Origin: Rattus norvegicus
Lineage: Eukaryota > Chordata > Mammalia > Rodentia > Muridae
DNA: 64,000 bases
Assembly (NCBI RefSeq): GCF_036323735.1
Contig: NC_086034.1
Location: 42,221,439-42,285,438, forward strand
Direction: 5' to 3'
A program made the position numbers and the translations under genes. Within the stretch, counting starts at the first letter, position 1; every line of letters starts with the position of its first letter. Shown in pieces: positions 50,310-63,600 of this stretch. A model generated the notes under the pieces. That model saw only the letters and a program-made list of their open reading frames with translations, had not been told where the DNA came from and searched no databases.

Positions 50310-50679
50310 GAGTAACATGGTGAATTCGGTTAGTTTCCAATAGGCCGCAATAGTAATAAGTGGACTGTTCGGGATATAGAAAAATTTTCACGAATGGAAT
50401 CAAAATTTCTAGGCGAATTCAGTGAGTTCCCAAAGGGTCATGCTTGTGTGAGTGTGCTTTTCAATATGTAACAACATTTTAAGGAACGGACTCTAAGTAT
50501 CATGGTGAATTCAGTAGGTTCCCAATAGGATTCGCATGTAATAAGCTTGTTATTCAAGATAGAGCAACGTTTTAAGGAACGGAAACACTGTTTCTCTGTG
50601 AATTCAGTTAGTTCCCAGTAGCAGGCTCTTGTAATATGCGTACTTCTAAAGATTTATCAAAATTTGGTGTGCCGAATCT
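47350..50679 (+). repeat. Recent 9-mer tandem duplication, copy a (3330 bp)
   Basis: Order: K-C-D-D-J-J-K-C-D. It is followed directly by a second copy. I found no difference at any private site examined (C83 K copies, AACATGTTG, AAGTAACGG, TTCAACATG, AAACAATG), but I did not align every base. Confidence 0.88.
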
Positions 50680-53600
50680 GAGTAACATGGTGAATTCGGT
50701 TAGTTTCCAATAGGCCGCAATAGTAATAAGTGGACTGTTCGGGATATAGAAAAATTTTCACCAATGGAATCAAAATTTCTAGGCGAATTCAGTGAGTTCC
50801 CAAAGGGACATGCTTGTGTGAGTGTGCTTTTCAATATGTAACAACATTTTAAGGAACGGACTCTAAGTATCATGGTGAATTCAGTAGGTTCCCAATAGGA
50901 TTCGCATGTAATAAGCTTGTTATTCAAGATAGAGCAACGTTTTAAAGAACGGAAACAATGTTTCTCTGTGAATTCAGTTAGTTCCCAGTAGCAGGCTCTT
51001 GTAATATGCGTACTTCTTAAGATTTATCAAAATTTGGAGTGCCGAATCTGAGTAACATGTTGAATTCGATTAGTTTCCAATAGGCCGCAATAGTAATAAG
51101 TGGACTGTTCGGGATATAGAAAAATTTTCACGAATGGAATCAAAATTTCTAGGCGAATTCAGTGAGTTCCCAAAGGGACATGCTTGTGTGAGTGTGCTTT
51201 TCAATATGTAACAACATTTTAAGTAACGGACTCTAAGTATCATGGTGAATTCAGTAGGTTCCCAATAGGATTCGCATGTAATAAGCTTGTTATTCAAGAT
51301 AGAGCAACGTTTTAAGGAACGGAAACACTGTTTCTCTGTGAATTCAGTTAGTTCCCAGTAGCAGGCTCTTGTAATATGCGTACTTCTAAAGATTTATCAA
51401 AATTTGGTGTGCCGAATCTGAGTAACATGGTGAATTCGGTTAGTTTCCAATAGGCCGCAATAGTAATAAGTGGACTGTTCGGGATATAGAAAAATTTTCA
51501 CGAATGGAATCAAAATTTCTAGGCGAATTCAGTGAGTTCCCAAAGGGTCATGCTTGTGTGAGTGTGCTTTTCAATATGTAACAACATTTTAAGGAACGGA
51601 CTCTAAGTATCATGGTGAATTCAGTAGGTTCCCAATAGGATTCGCATGTAATAAGCTTGTTATTCAAGATAGAGCAACGTTTTAAGGAACGGAAACACTG
51701 TTTCTCTGTGAATTCAGTTAGTTCCCAGTAGCAGGCTCTTGTAATATGCGTACTTCTAAAGATTTATCAAAATTTGGTGTGCCGAATCTGAGTAACATGG
51801 TGAATTCGGTTAGTTTCCAATAGGCCGCAATAGTAATAAGTGGACTGTTCGGGATATAGAAAAATTTTCACGAATGGAATCAAAATTTCTAGGCGAATTC
51901 AGTGAGTTCCCAAAGGGTCATGCTTGTGTGAGTGTGCTTTTCAACATGTAACAACATTTTAAGGAACGGACTCTAAGTATCATGGTGAATTCAGTAGGTT
52001 CCCAATAGGATTCGCATGTAATAAGCTTGTTATTCAAGATAGAGCAACGTTTTAAGGAACGGAAACACTGTTTCTCTGTGAATTCAGTTAGTTCCCAGTA
52101 GCAGGCTCTTGTAATATGCGTACTTCTTAAGATTTATCAAAATTTGGTGTGCCGAATCTGAGTAACATGGTGAATTCGGTTAGTTCCCAATAGGCCGCAG
52201 TAGTAATAAGTGGACTGTTCGGGATATAGAAAAATTTTCACGAGTGGAATCAAAATTTCTAGGCGAATTCAGTGAGTTCCCAATGGGACATGCTTGTATG
52301 AGTGTGCTTTTCAATATGTAACAACATTTTAAGGAACGGACTCTAAGTATCATGGTGAATTCAGTAGGTTCCCAATAGGATTCGCATGTAATAAGCTTGT
52401 TATTCAAGATAGAGCAACGTTTTAAGGAACGGAAACACTGTTTCTCTGTGAATTCAGTTAGTTCCCAGTAGCAGGCTCTTGTAATATGCGTACTTCTTAA
52501 GATTTATCAAAATTTGGAGTGCCGAATCTGAGTAACATGGTGAATTCGGTTAGTTCCCAATAGGCCGCAGTAGTAATAAGTGGACTGTTCGGGATATAGA
52601 AAAATTTTCACGAGTGGAATCAAAATTTCTAGGCGAATTCAGTGAGTTCCCAATGGGACATGCTTGTATGAGTGTGCTTTTCAATATGTAACAACATTTT
52701 AAGGAACGGACTCTAAGTATCATGGTGAATTCAGTAGGTTCCCAATAGGATTCGCATGTAATAAGCTTGTTATTCAAGATAGAGCAACGTTTTAAGGAAC
52801 GGAAACACTGTTTCTCTGTGAATTCAGTTAGTTCCCAGTAGCAGGCTCTTGTAATATGCGTACTTCTAAAGATTTATCAAAATTTGGTGTGCCGAATCTG
52901 AGTAACATGGTGAATTCGGTTAGTTTCCAATAGGCCGCAATAGTAATAAGTGGACTGTTCGGGATATAGAAAAATTTTCACCAATGGAATCAAAATTTCT
53001 AGGCGAATTCAGTGAGTTCCCAAAGGGACATGCTTGTGTGAGTGTGCTTTTCAATATGTAACAACATTTTAAGGAACGGACTCTAAGTATCATGGTGAAT
53101 TCAGTAGGTTCCCAATAGGATTCGCATGTAATAAGCTTGTTATTCAAGATAGAGCAACGTTTTAAAGAACGGAAACAATGTTTCTCTGTGAATTCAGTTA
53201 GTTCCCAGTAGCAGGCTCTTGTAATATGCGTACTTCTTAAGATTTATCAAAATTTGGAGTGCCGAATCTGAGTAACATGGTGAATTCGGTTAGTTTCCAA
53301 TAGGCCGCAATAGTAATAAGTGGACTGTTCGGGATATAGAAAAATTTTCACGAATGGAATCAAAATTTCTAGGCGAATTCAGTGAGTTCCCAAAGGGACA
53401 TGCTTGTGTGAGTGTGCTTTTCAATATGTAACAACATTTTAAGGAACGGACTCTAAGTATCATGGTGAATTCAGTAGGTTCCCAATAGGATTCGCATGTA
53501 ATAAGCTTGTTATTCAAGATAGAGCAACGTTTTAAGGAACGGAAACACTGTTTCTCTGTGAATTCAGTTAGTTCCCAGTAGCAGGCTCTTGTAATATGCG

Positions 53601-54009
53601 TACTTCTAAAGATTTATCAAAATTTGGTGTGCCGAATCTGAGTAACATGGTGAATTCGGTTAGTTTCCAATAGGCCGCAATAGTAATAAGTGGACTGTTC
53701 GGGATATAGAAAAATTTTCACGAATGGAATCAAAATTTCTAGGCGAATTCAGTGAGTTCCCAAAGGGTCATGCTTGTGTGAGTGTGCTTTTCAATATGTA
53801 ACAACATTTTAAGGAACGGACTCTAAGTATCATGGTGAATTCAGTAGGTTCCCAATAGGATTCGCATGTAATAAGCTTGTTATTCAAGATAGAGCAACGT
53901 TTTAAGGAACGGAAACACTGTTTCTCTGTGAATTCAGTTAGTTCCCAGTAGCAGGCTCTTGTAATATGCGTACTTCTTAAGATTTATCAAAATTTGGTGT
54001 GCCGAATCT
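50680..54009 (+). repeat. Recent 9-mer tandem duplication, copy b (3330 bp)
   Basis: Same order, K-C-D-D-J-J-K-C-D, and the same private markers at +3330 bp (51046, 51221, 51941). It accounts for the change of paralogy offset from 12950 bp (left of it) to 15910 bp (right of it): +9 monomers, -1 D. Confidence 0.88.
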
Positions 54010-57000
54010 GAGTAACATGGTGAATTCGGTTAGTTCCCAATAGGCCGCAGTAGTAATAAGTGGACTGTTCGGGATATAGAAAAATTTTCACGAGTGGAAT
54101 CAAAATTTCTAGGCGAATTCAGTGAGTTCCCAATGGGACATGCTTGTATGAGTGTGCTTTTCAATATGTAACAACATTTTAAGGAACGGACTCTAAGTAT
54201 CATGGTGAATTCAGTAGGTTCCCAATAGGATTCGCATGTAATAAGCTTGTTATTCAAGATAGAGCAACGTTTTAAGGAACGGAAACACTGTTTCTCTGTG
54301 AATTCAGTTAGTTCCCAGTAGCAGGCTCTTGTAATATGCGTACTTCTTAAGATTTATCAAAATTTGGAGTGCCGAATCTGAGTAACATGGTGAATTCGGT
54401 TAGTTCCCAATAGGCCGCAGTAGTAATAAGTGGACTGTTCGGGATATAGAAAAATTTTCACGAGTGGAATCAAAATTTCTAGGCGAATTCAGTGAGTTCC
54501 CAATGGGACATGCTTGTATGAGTGTGCTTTTCAATATGTAACAACATTTTAAGGAACGGACTCTAAGTATCATGGTGAATTCAGTAGGTTCCCAATAGGA
54601 TTCGCATGTAATAAGCTTGTTATTCAAGATAGAGCAACGTGTTAAGGAACGGAAACACTGTTTCTCTGTGAATTCAGTTAGTTCCCAGTAGCAGGCTTTT
54701 GTAATATGCGTACTTCTAAAGATTTATCAAAATTTGGTGTGCCGAATCTGAGTAACATGGTGAATTCGGTTAGTTCCCAATAGGCCGCAGTAGTAATAAG
54801 TGGACTGTTCGGGATATAGAAAAATTTTCACGAATGGACTCAAAATTTCTATGCGAATTCAGTGAGTTCCCAATGGGACATGCTTGTATGAGTGTGCTTT
54901 TCAATATGTAACAATATTTTACGGAACGGACTCTAAGTATCATGGTGAATTCAGTAGGTTCCCAATAGGATTCACATGTAATAAGCTTGTTATTCAAGAT
55001 AGAGCAACGTTTTAAGGAACGGAAACACTGTTTCTCTGTGAATTCAGTTAGTTCCCAGTAGCAGGCTCTTGTAATATGCGTACTTCTAAAGATTTATCAA
55101 AATTTGGTGTGCTGAATCTGAGTAACATGGTGAATTCGGTTAGTTTCCAATAGGCCGCAATAGTAATAAGTGGACTGTTCGGGATATAGAAAAATTTTCA
55201 CGAATGGACTCAAAATTTTTAGGCGAATTCAGTGAGTTCCCAAAGGGACATGCTTGTGTGAGTGTGCTTTTCAATATGTAACAACATTTTAAGGAACGGA
55301 CTCTAAGTATCATGGTTAATTCAGTAGGTTCCCAATAGGATTCGCATGTAATAAGCTTGTTATTCAAGATAGAGCAACGTTTTAAGGAACGGAAACACTG
55401 TTTCTCTGTGAATTCAGTTAGTTCCCAGTAGCAGGCTCTTGTAATATGCGTACTTCTAAAGATTTATCAAAATTTGGTGTGCCGAATCTGAGTAACATGG
55501 TGAATTCGGTTAGTTTCCAATAGGCCGCAATAGTAATAAGTGGACTGTTCGGGATATAGAAAAATTTTCACGAATGGACTCAAAATTTCTAGGCGAATTC
55601 AGTGAGTTCCCAAAGGGACATGCTTGTATGAGTGTGCTTTTCAATATGTAACAACATTTTACGGAACGGACTCTAAGTATCATGGTTAATTCAGTAGGTT
55701 CCCAATAGGATTCGCATGTAATAAGCTTGTTATTCAAGATAGAGCAACGTTTTAAGGAACGGAAACACTGTTTCTCTGTGAATTCAGTTAGTTCCCAGTA
55801 GCAGGCTCTTGTAATATGCGTACTTCTTAAGATTTATCAAAATTTGGAGTGCCGAATCTGAGTAACATGGTGAATTCGGTTAGTTTCCAATAGGCCGCAG
55901 TAGTAATAAGTGGACTGTTCGGGATATAGAAAAATTTTCACGAATGGACTCAAAATTTCTAGGCGAATACAGTGAGTTCCCAATGGGACATGCTTGTATG
56001 AGTGTACTTTTCAATATGTAACAACATTTTAAGGAACGGACTCTAAGTATCATGGTGAATTCAGTAGGTTCCCAATAGGATTCGCATGTAATAAGCTTGT
56101 TATTCAAGATAGAGCAACGTTTTAAGGAACGGAAACACTGTTTCTCTGTGAATTCAGTTAGTTCCCAGTAGCAGGCTCTTGTAATATGCGTACTTCTAAA
56201 GATTTATCAAAATTTGGTGTGCCGAATCTGAGTAACATTGTGAATCGGTTAGTTTCCAATAGGCCGCAATAGTAATAAGTGGACTGTTCGGGATATAGAA
56301 AAATTTTCACGAATGGAATCAAAATTTCTAGGCGAATTCAGTGAGTTCCCAAAGGGACATGCTTGTGTGAGTGTGCTTTTCAATATGTAACAACATTTTA
56401 AGGAACGGACTCTAAGTATCATGGTGAATTCAGTAGGTTCCCAATAGGATTCGCATGTAATAAGCTTGTTATTCAAGATAGAGCAACGTTTTAAGGAACG
56501 GAAACACTGTTTCTCTGTGAATTCAGTTAGTTCCCAGTAGCAGGCTCTTGTAATATGCGTACTTCTAAAGATTTATCAAAATTTGGTGTGCCGAATCTGA
56601 GTAACATGGTGAATTCGGTTAGTTTCCAATAGGCCGCAATAGTAATAAGTGGACTGTTCGGGATATAGAAAAATTTTCACGAATGGAATCAAAATTTCTA
56701 GGCGAATTCAGTGAGTTCCCAAAGGGTCATGCTTGTGTGAGTGTGCTTTTCAATATGTAACAACATTTTAAGGAACGGACTCTAAGTATCATGGTGAATT
56801 CAGTAGGTTCCCAATAGGATTCGCATGTAATAAGCTTGTTATTCAAGATAGAGCAACGTTTTAAGGAACGGAAACACTGTTTCTCTGTGAATTCAGTTAG
56901 TTCCCAGTAGCAGGCTCTTGTAATATGCGTACTTCTTAAGATTTATCAAAATTTGGAGTGCCGAATCTGAGTAACATGGTGAATTCGGTTAGTTTCCAAT

Positions 57001-58078
57001 AGGCCGCAGTAGTAATAAGTGGACTGTTCGGGATATAGAAAAATTTTCACGAATGGACTCAAAATTTCTAGGCGAATACAGTGAGTTCCCAATGGGACAT
57101 GCTTGTATGAGTGTACTTTTCAATATGTAACAACATTTTAAGGAACGGACTCTAAGTATCATGGTGAATTCAGTAGGTTCCCAATAGGATTCGCATGTAA
57201 TAAGCTTGTTATTCAAGATAGAGCAACGTTTTAAGGAACGGAAACACTGTTTCTCTGTGAATTCAGTTAGTTCCCAGTAGCAGGCTCTTGTAATATGCGT
57301 ACTTCTAAAGATTTATCAAAATTTGGAGTGCCGAATCTGAGTAACATTGTGAATTCGGTTAGTTTCCAATAGGCCGCAATAGTAATAAGTGGACTGTTCG
57401 GGATATAGAAAAATTTTCACGAATGGAATCAAAATTTCTAGGCGAATTCAGTGAGTTACCAAAGGGACATGCTTGTGTGAGTGTGCTTTTCAATATGTAA
57501 CAACATTTTAAGGAACGGACTCTAAGTATCATGGTGAATTCAGTAGGTTCCCAATAGGATTCGCATGTAATAAGCTTGTTATTCAAGATAGAGCAACGTT
57601 TTAAGGAACGCAAACACTGTTTCTCTGTGAATTCAGTTAGTTCCCAGTAGCAGGCTCTTGTAATATGCGTACTTCTAAAGATTTATCAAAATTTGGTGTG
57701 CCGAATCTGAGTAACATGGTGAATTCGGTTAGTTTCCAATAGGCCGCAATAGTAATAAGTGGACTGTTCGGGATATAGAAAAATTTTCACGAATGGAATC
57801 AAAATTTCTAGGCGAATTCAGTGAGTTCCCAAAGGGTCATGCTTGTGTGAGTGTGCTTTTCAATATGTAACAACATTTTAAGGAACGGACTCTAAGTATC
57901 ATGGTGAATTCAGTAGGTTCCCAATAGGATTCGCATGTAATAAGCTTGTTATTCAAGATAGAGCAACGTTTTAAGGAACGGAAACACTGTTTCTCTGTGA
58001 ATTCAGTTAGTTCCCAGTAGCAGGCTCTTGTAATATGCGTACTTCTTAAGATTTATCAAAATTTGGTGTGCCGAATCT
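54010..58078 (+). repeat. J-J-H-F-G-B-C-D-B-C-D block, copy b (monomers 147-157)
   Basis: Counterpart of 38100/38470-42169. The C at 56230 has a 1-bp deletion in its head (TGTGAATCGGTT) that destroys the EcoRI site of s1. The C at 57339 has GAGTTACCAAAG and an AACGCAAACACTG tail, which 41430 lacks, so the last three monomers match the 30331-31440 B-C-D trio as well as or better than copy a. Confidence 0.83.
56230..56598 (+). repeat. Monomer 153, type C with 1-bp deletion
   Basis: 369 bp. GAATTCGG is reduced to GAATCGG at 56243. The copies at 40320 and 42910 are intact, so the deletion is private and recent. Confidence 0.9.
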
Positions 58079-59928
58079 GAGTAACATGGTGAATTCGGTT
58101 AGTTCCCAATAGGCCGCAGTAGTAATAAGTGGACTGTTCGGGATATAGAAAAATTTTCACGAGTGGAATCAAAATTTCTAGGCGAATTCAGTGAGTTCCC
58201 AATGGGACATGCTTGTATGAGTGTGCTTTTCAATATGTAACAACATTTTAAGGAACGGACTCTAAGTATCATGGTGAATTCAGTAGGTTCCCAATAGGAT
58301 TCGCATGTAATAAGCTTGTTATTCAAGATAGAGCAACGTTTTAAGGAACGGAAACACTGTTTCTCTGTGAATTCAGTTAGTTCCCAGTAGCAGGCTCTTG
58401 TAATATGCGTACTTCTAAAGATTTATCAAAATTTGGTGTGCCGAATCTGAGTAACATTGTGAATTCGGTTAGTTTCCAATAGGCCGCAATAGTAATAAGT
58501 GGACTGTTCGGGATATAGAAAAATTTTCAAGAATGGACTCAAAATTTCTAGGCGAATTCAGTGAGTTCCCAAAGGGACATGCTTGTATGAGTGTGCTTTT
58601 CAATATGTAACAACATTTTACGGAACGGACTCTAAGTATCATGGTTAATTCAGTAGGTTCCCAATAGGATTCGCATGTAATAAGCTTGTTATTCAAGATA
58701 GAGCAACGTTTTAAGGAACGGAAACACTGTTTCTCTGTGAATTCAGTTAGTTCCCAGTAGCAGGCTCTTGTAATATGCGTACTACTTAAGATTTATCAAA
58801 ATTTGGAGTGCCGAATCTGAGTAACATGGTGAATTCGGTTAGTTTCCAATAGGCCGCAGTAGTAATAAGTGGACTGTTCGGGATATAGAAAAATTTTCAC
58901 GAATGGACTCAATATTTCTAGGCGAATACAGTGAGTTCCCAATGGGACATGCTTGTATGAGTGTACTTTTCAATATGTAAAAACATTTTAAGGAACGGAC
59001 TCTAAGTATCATGGTGAATTCAGTAGGTTCCCAATAGGATTCGCATGTAATAAGCTTGTTATTCAAGATAGAGCAACGTTTTAAGGAACGGAAACACTGT
59101 TTCTCTGTGAATTCAGTTAGTTCCCAGTAGCAGGCTCTTGTAATATGCGTACTTCTAAAGATTTATCAAAATTTGGTGTGCCGAATCTGAGTAACATTGT
59201 GAATTCGGTTAGTTTCCAATAGGCCGCAATAGTAATAAGTGGACTGTTCGGGATATAGAAAAATTTTCACGAATGGAATCAAAATTTCTAGGCGAATTCA
59301 GTGAGTTCCCAAAGGGACATGCTTGTGTGAGTGTGCTTTTCAATATGTAACAACATTTTAAGGAACGGACTCTAAGTATCATGGTGAATTCAGTAGGTTC
59401 CCAATAGGATTCGCATGTAATAAGCTTGTTATTCAAGATAGAGCAACGTTTTAAGGAACGCAAACACTGTTTCTCTGTGAATTCAGTTAGTTCCCAGTAG
59501 CAGGCTCTTGTAATATGCGTACTTCTAAAGATTTATCAAAATTTGGTGTGCCGAATCTGAGTAACATGGTGAATTCGGTTAGTTTCCAATAGGCCGCAGT
59601 AGTAATAAGTGGACTGTTCGGGATATAGAAAAATTTTCACGAGTGGAATCAAAATTTCTAGGCGAATTCAGTGAGTTCCCAATGGGACATGCTTGTATGA
59701 GTGTGCTTTTCAATATGTAACAACATTTTAAGGAACGGACTCTAAGTATCATGGTGAATTCAGTAGGTTCCCAATAGGATTCGCATGTAATAAGCTTGTT
59801 ATTCAAGATAGAGCAACGTTTAAAGGAACGGAAACACTGTTTCTCTGTGAATTCAGTTAGTTCCCAGTAGCAGGCTCTTGTAATATGCGTACTTCTAAAG
59901 ATTTATCAAAATTTGGTGTGCCGAATCT
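58079..59928 (+). repeat. J-G-B-C-J block (monomers 158-162)
   Basis: Same order as 31811-33660 and 44760-46609. The G copy here starts AACATTGTG (T10) and has TTTTCAAGAATGG; its tail is TACTACTTAAG. The B at 58819 has TCAATATTTC and TGTAAAAACA. The J-G-B part recurs at 61778-62887, offset 3699 bp. Confidence 0.82.
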
Positions 59929-60298
59929 GAGTAACATTGTGAATTCGGTTAGTTTCCAATAGGCCGCAATAGTAATAAGTGGACTGTTCAGGATATAGAA
60001 AAATTTTCACGAATGGAATCAAAATTTCTAGGCGAATTCAGTGAGTTCCCAAAGGGACATGCTTGTGTGAGTGTGCTTTTCAATATGTAACAACATTTTA
60101 AGGAACGGACTCTAAGTATCATGGTGAATTCAGTAGGTTCCCAATAGGATTCGCATGTAATAAGCTTGTTATTCAAGATAGAGCAACGTTTTAAGGAACG
60201 GAAACACTGTTTCTCTGTGAATTCAGTTAGTTCCCAGTAGCAGGCTCTTGTAATATGCGTACTTCTAAAGATTTATCAAAATTTGGTGTGCCGAATCT
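59929..60298 (+). repeat. Monomer 163, type C with TTCAGG change
   Basis: A C-like copy in which the otherwise invariant TTCGGG at positions 60-65 reads TTCAGG (59988), a C-to-T change on the minus strand at a CpG. The preceding J tail reads CGTTTAAAGG (59818). Confidence 0.85.
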
Positions 60299-60667
60299 GA
60301 GTAACATGGTGAATTCGGTTAGTTTCCAATAGGCCGCAATAGTAATAAGTGGACTGTTCGGGATATAGAAAAATTTTCACGAATGGAATCAAAATTTCTA
60401 GGCGAATACAGTGAGTTCCCAATGGACATGCTTGTATGAGTGTACTTTTCAATATGTAACAACATTTTAAGGAACGGACTATAAGTATCATGGTGAATTC
60501 AGTAGGTTCCCAATAGGATTCGCATGTAATAAGCTTGTTATTCAAGATAGAGCAACGTTTTAAGGAACGGAAACACTGTTTCTCTGTGAATTCAGTTAGT
60601 TCCCAGTAGCAGGCTCTTGTAATATGCGTACTTCTTAAGATTTATCAAAATTTGGAGTGCCGAATCT
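60299..60667 (+). repeat. Hybrid D/B monomer with 1-bp deletion (monomer 164)
   Basis: The head is D- or C-like (A41, A90). From position 110 it is type B (A110, T125, A139, A147). One G of GGGACAT is missing at 60424 and GGACTATAAG is private. The switch lies between 60390 and 60407. It is followed by a normal B (60668). Confidence 0.8.
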
Positions 60668-63600
60668 GAGTAACATGGTGAATTCGGTTAGTTTCCAATA
60701 GGCCGCAGTAGTAATAAGTGGACTGTTCGGGATATAGAAAAATTTTCACGAATGGACTCAAAATTTCTAGGCGAATACAGTGAGTTCCCAATGGGACATG
60801 CTTGTATGAGTGTACTTTTCAATATGTAACAACATTTTAAGGAACGGACTCTAAGTATCATGGTGAATTCAGTAGGTTCCCAATAGGATTCGCATGTAAT
60901 AAGCTTGTTATTCAAGATAGAGCAACGTTTTAAGGAACGGAAACACTGTTTCTCTGTGAATTCAGTTAGTTCCCAGTAGCAGGCTCTTGTAATATGCGTA
61001 CTTCTAAAGATTTATCAAAATTTGGTGTGCCGAATCTGAGTAACATTGTGAATTCGGTTAGTTTCCAATAGGCCGCAATAGTAATAAGTGGACTGTTCGG
61101 GATATAGAAAAATTTTCACGAATGGAATCAAAATTTCTAGGCGAATTCAGTGAGTTCCCAAAGGGACATGCTTGTGTGAGTGTGCTTTTCAATATGTAAC
61201 AACATTTTAAGGAACGGACTCTAAGTATCATGGTGAATTCAGTAGGTTCCCAATAGGATTCGCATGTAATAAGCTTGTTATTCAAGATAGAGCAACGTTT
61301 TAAGGAACGGAAACACTGTTTCTCTGTGAATTCAGTTAGTTCCCAGTAGCAGGCTCTTGTAATATGCGTACTTCTAAAGATTTATCAAAATTTGGTGTGC
61401 CGAATCTGAGTAACATGGTGAATTCGGTTAGTTTCCAATAGGCCGCAATAGTAATAAGTGGACTGTTCGGGATATAGAAAAATTTTCACGAATGGAATCA
61501 AAATTTCTAGGCGAATTCAGTGAGTTCCCAAAGGGTCATGCTTGTGTGAGTGTGCTTTTCAATATGTAACAACATTTTATGGAACGGACTCTAAGTATCA
61601 TGGTGAATTCAGTAGGTTCCCAATAGGATTCGCATGTAATAAGCTTGTTATTCAAGATAGAGCAACGTTTTAAGGAACGGAAACACTGTTTCTCTGTGAA
61701 TTCAGTTAGTTCCCAGTAGCAGGCTCTTGTAATATGCGTACTTCTTAAGATTTATCAAAATTTGGTGTGCCGATTCTGAATAACATGGTGAATTCGGTTA
61801 GTTCCCAATAGGCCGCAGTAGTAATAAGTGGACTGTTCGGGATATAGAAAAATATTCACGAGTGGAATCAAAATTTCTAGGCGAATTCAGTGAGTTCCCA
61901 ATGGGACATGCTTGTATGAGTGTGCTTTTCAATATGTAACAACATTTTAAGGAACGGACTCTAAGTATCATGGTGAATTCAGTAGGTTCCCAATAGGATT
62001 CGCATGTAATAAGCTTGTTATTCAAGATAGAGCAACGTTTTAAGGAACGGAAACACTGTTTCTCTGTGAATTCAGTTAGTTCCCAGTAGCAGGCTCTTGT
62101 AATATGCGTACTTCTAAAGATTTATCAAAATTTGGTGTGCCGAATCTGAGTAACATTGTGAATTCGGTTAGTTTCCAATAGGCCGCAATAGTAATAAGTG
62201 GACTATTCGCGATATAAAAAAATTTTCACGAATGGACTCAAAATTTCTAGGCGAATTCAGTGAGTTCCCAAAGGGACATGCTTGTATGAGTGTGCTTTTC
62301 AATATGTAACAACATTTTAAGGAACGGACTCTAAGTATCATGGTTAATTCAGTAGGTTCCCAATAGGATTCGCATGTAATAAGCTTGTTATTCAAGATAG
62401 AGCAACGTTTTAAGGAACGGAAACACTGTTTCTCTGTGAATTCAGTTAGTTCCCAGTAGCAGGCTCTTGTAATATGCGTACTACTTAAGATTTATCAAAA
62501 TTTGGAGTGCCGAATCTGAGTAACATGGTGAATTCGGTTAGTTTCCAATAGGCCGCAGTAGTAATAAGTGGACTGTTCGGGATATAGAAAAATTTTCACG
62601 AATGGACTCAAAATTTCTAGGCGAATACAGTGAGTTCCCAATGGGACATGCTTGTATGAGTGTACTTTTCAATATGTAAAAACATTTTAAGGAACGGACT
62701 CTAAGTATCATGGTGAATTCAGTAGGTTCCCAATAGGATTCGCATGTAATAAGCTTGTTATTCAAGATAGAGCAACGTTTTAAAGAACGGAAACACTGTT
62801 TCTCTGTGAATTCAGTTAGTTCCCAGTAGCAGGCTCTTGTAATATGCGTACTTCTTAAGATTTATCAAAATTTGGAGTGCCGAATCTGAGTAACATGGTG
62901 AATTCGGTTAGTTCCCAATAGGCCGCAGTAGTAATAAGTGGACTGTTCGGGATATAGAAAAATTTTCACGAGTGGAATCAAAATTTCTAGGCGAATTCAG
63001 TGAGTTCCCAATGGGACATGCTTGTATGAGTGTGCTTTTCAATATGTAACAACATTTTAAGGAACGGACTCTAAGTATCATGGTGAATTCAGTAGGTTCC
63101 CAATAGGATTCGCATGTAATAAGCTTGTTATTCAAGATAGAGCAACGTTTTAAGGAACGGAAACACTGTTTCTCTGTGAATTCAGTTAGTTCCCAGTAGC
63201 AGGCTTTTGTAATATGCGTACTTCTAAAGATTTATCAAAATTTGGTGTGCCGAATCTGAGTAACATGGTGAATTCGGTTAGTTCCCAATAGGCCGCAGTA
63301 GTAATAAGTGGACTGTTCGGGATATAGAAAAATTTTCACGAATGGACTCAAAATTTCTAGGCGAATTCAGTGAGTTCCCAATGGGACATGCTTGTATGTG
63401 TGTGCTTTTCAATATGTAACAACATTTTACGGAACGGACTCTAAGTATCATGGTGAATTCAGTAGGTTCCCAATAGGATTCGCATGTAATAAGCTTGTTA
63501 TTCAAGATAGAGCAACGTTTTAAGGAACGGAAACACTGTTTCTCTGTGAATTCAGTTAGTTCCCAGTAGCAGGCTCTTGTAATATGCGTACTTCTAAAGA

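Noticed and set aside
60276..60545. Longer (84-89 codon) versions of the frame, also at 27392, 30721, 57359 and 59209
   Set aside because: They arise from private indels or substitutions that move the start or frame (e.g. AACGCAAAC tails, the deletion at 60424). They have no independent support as genes.
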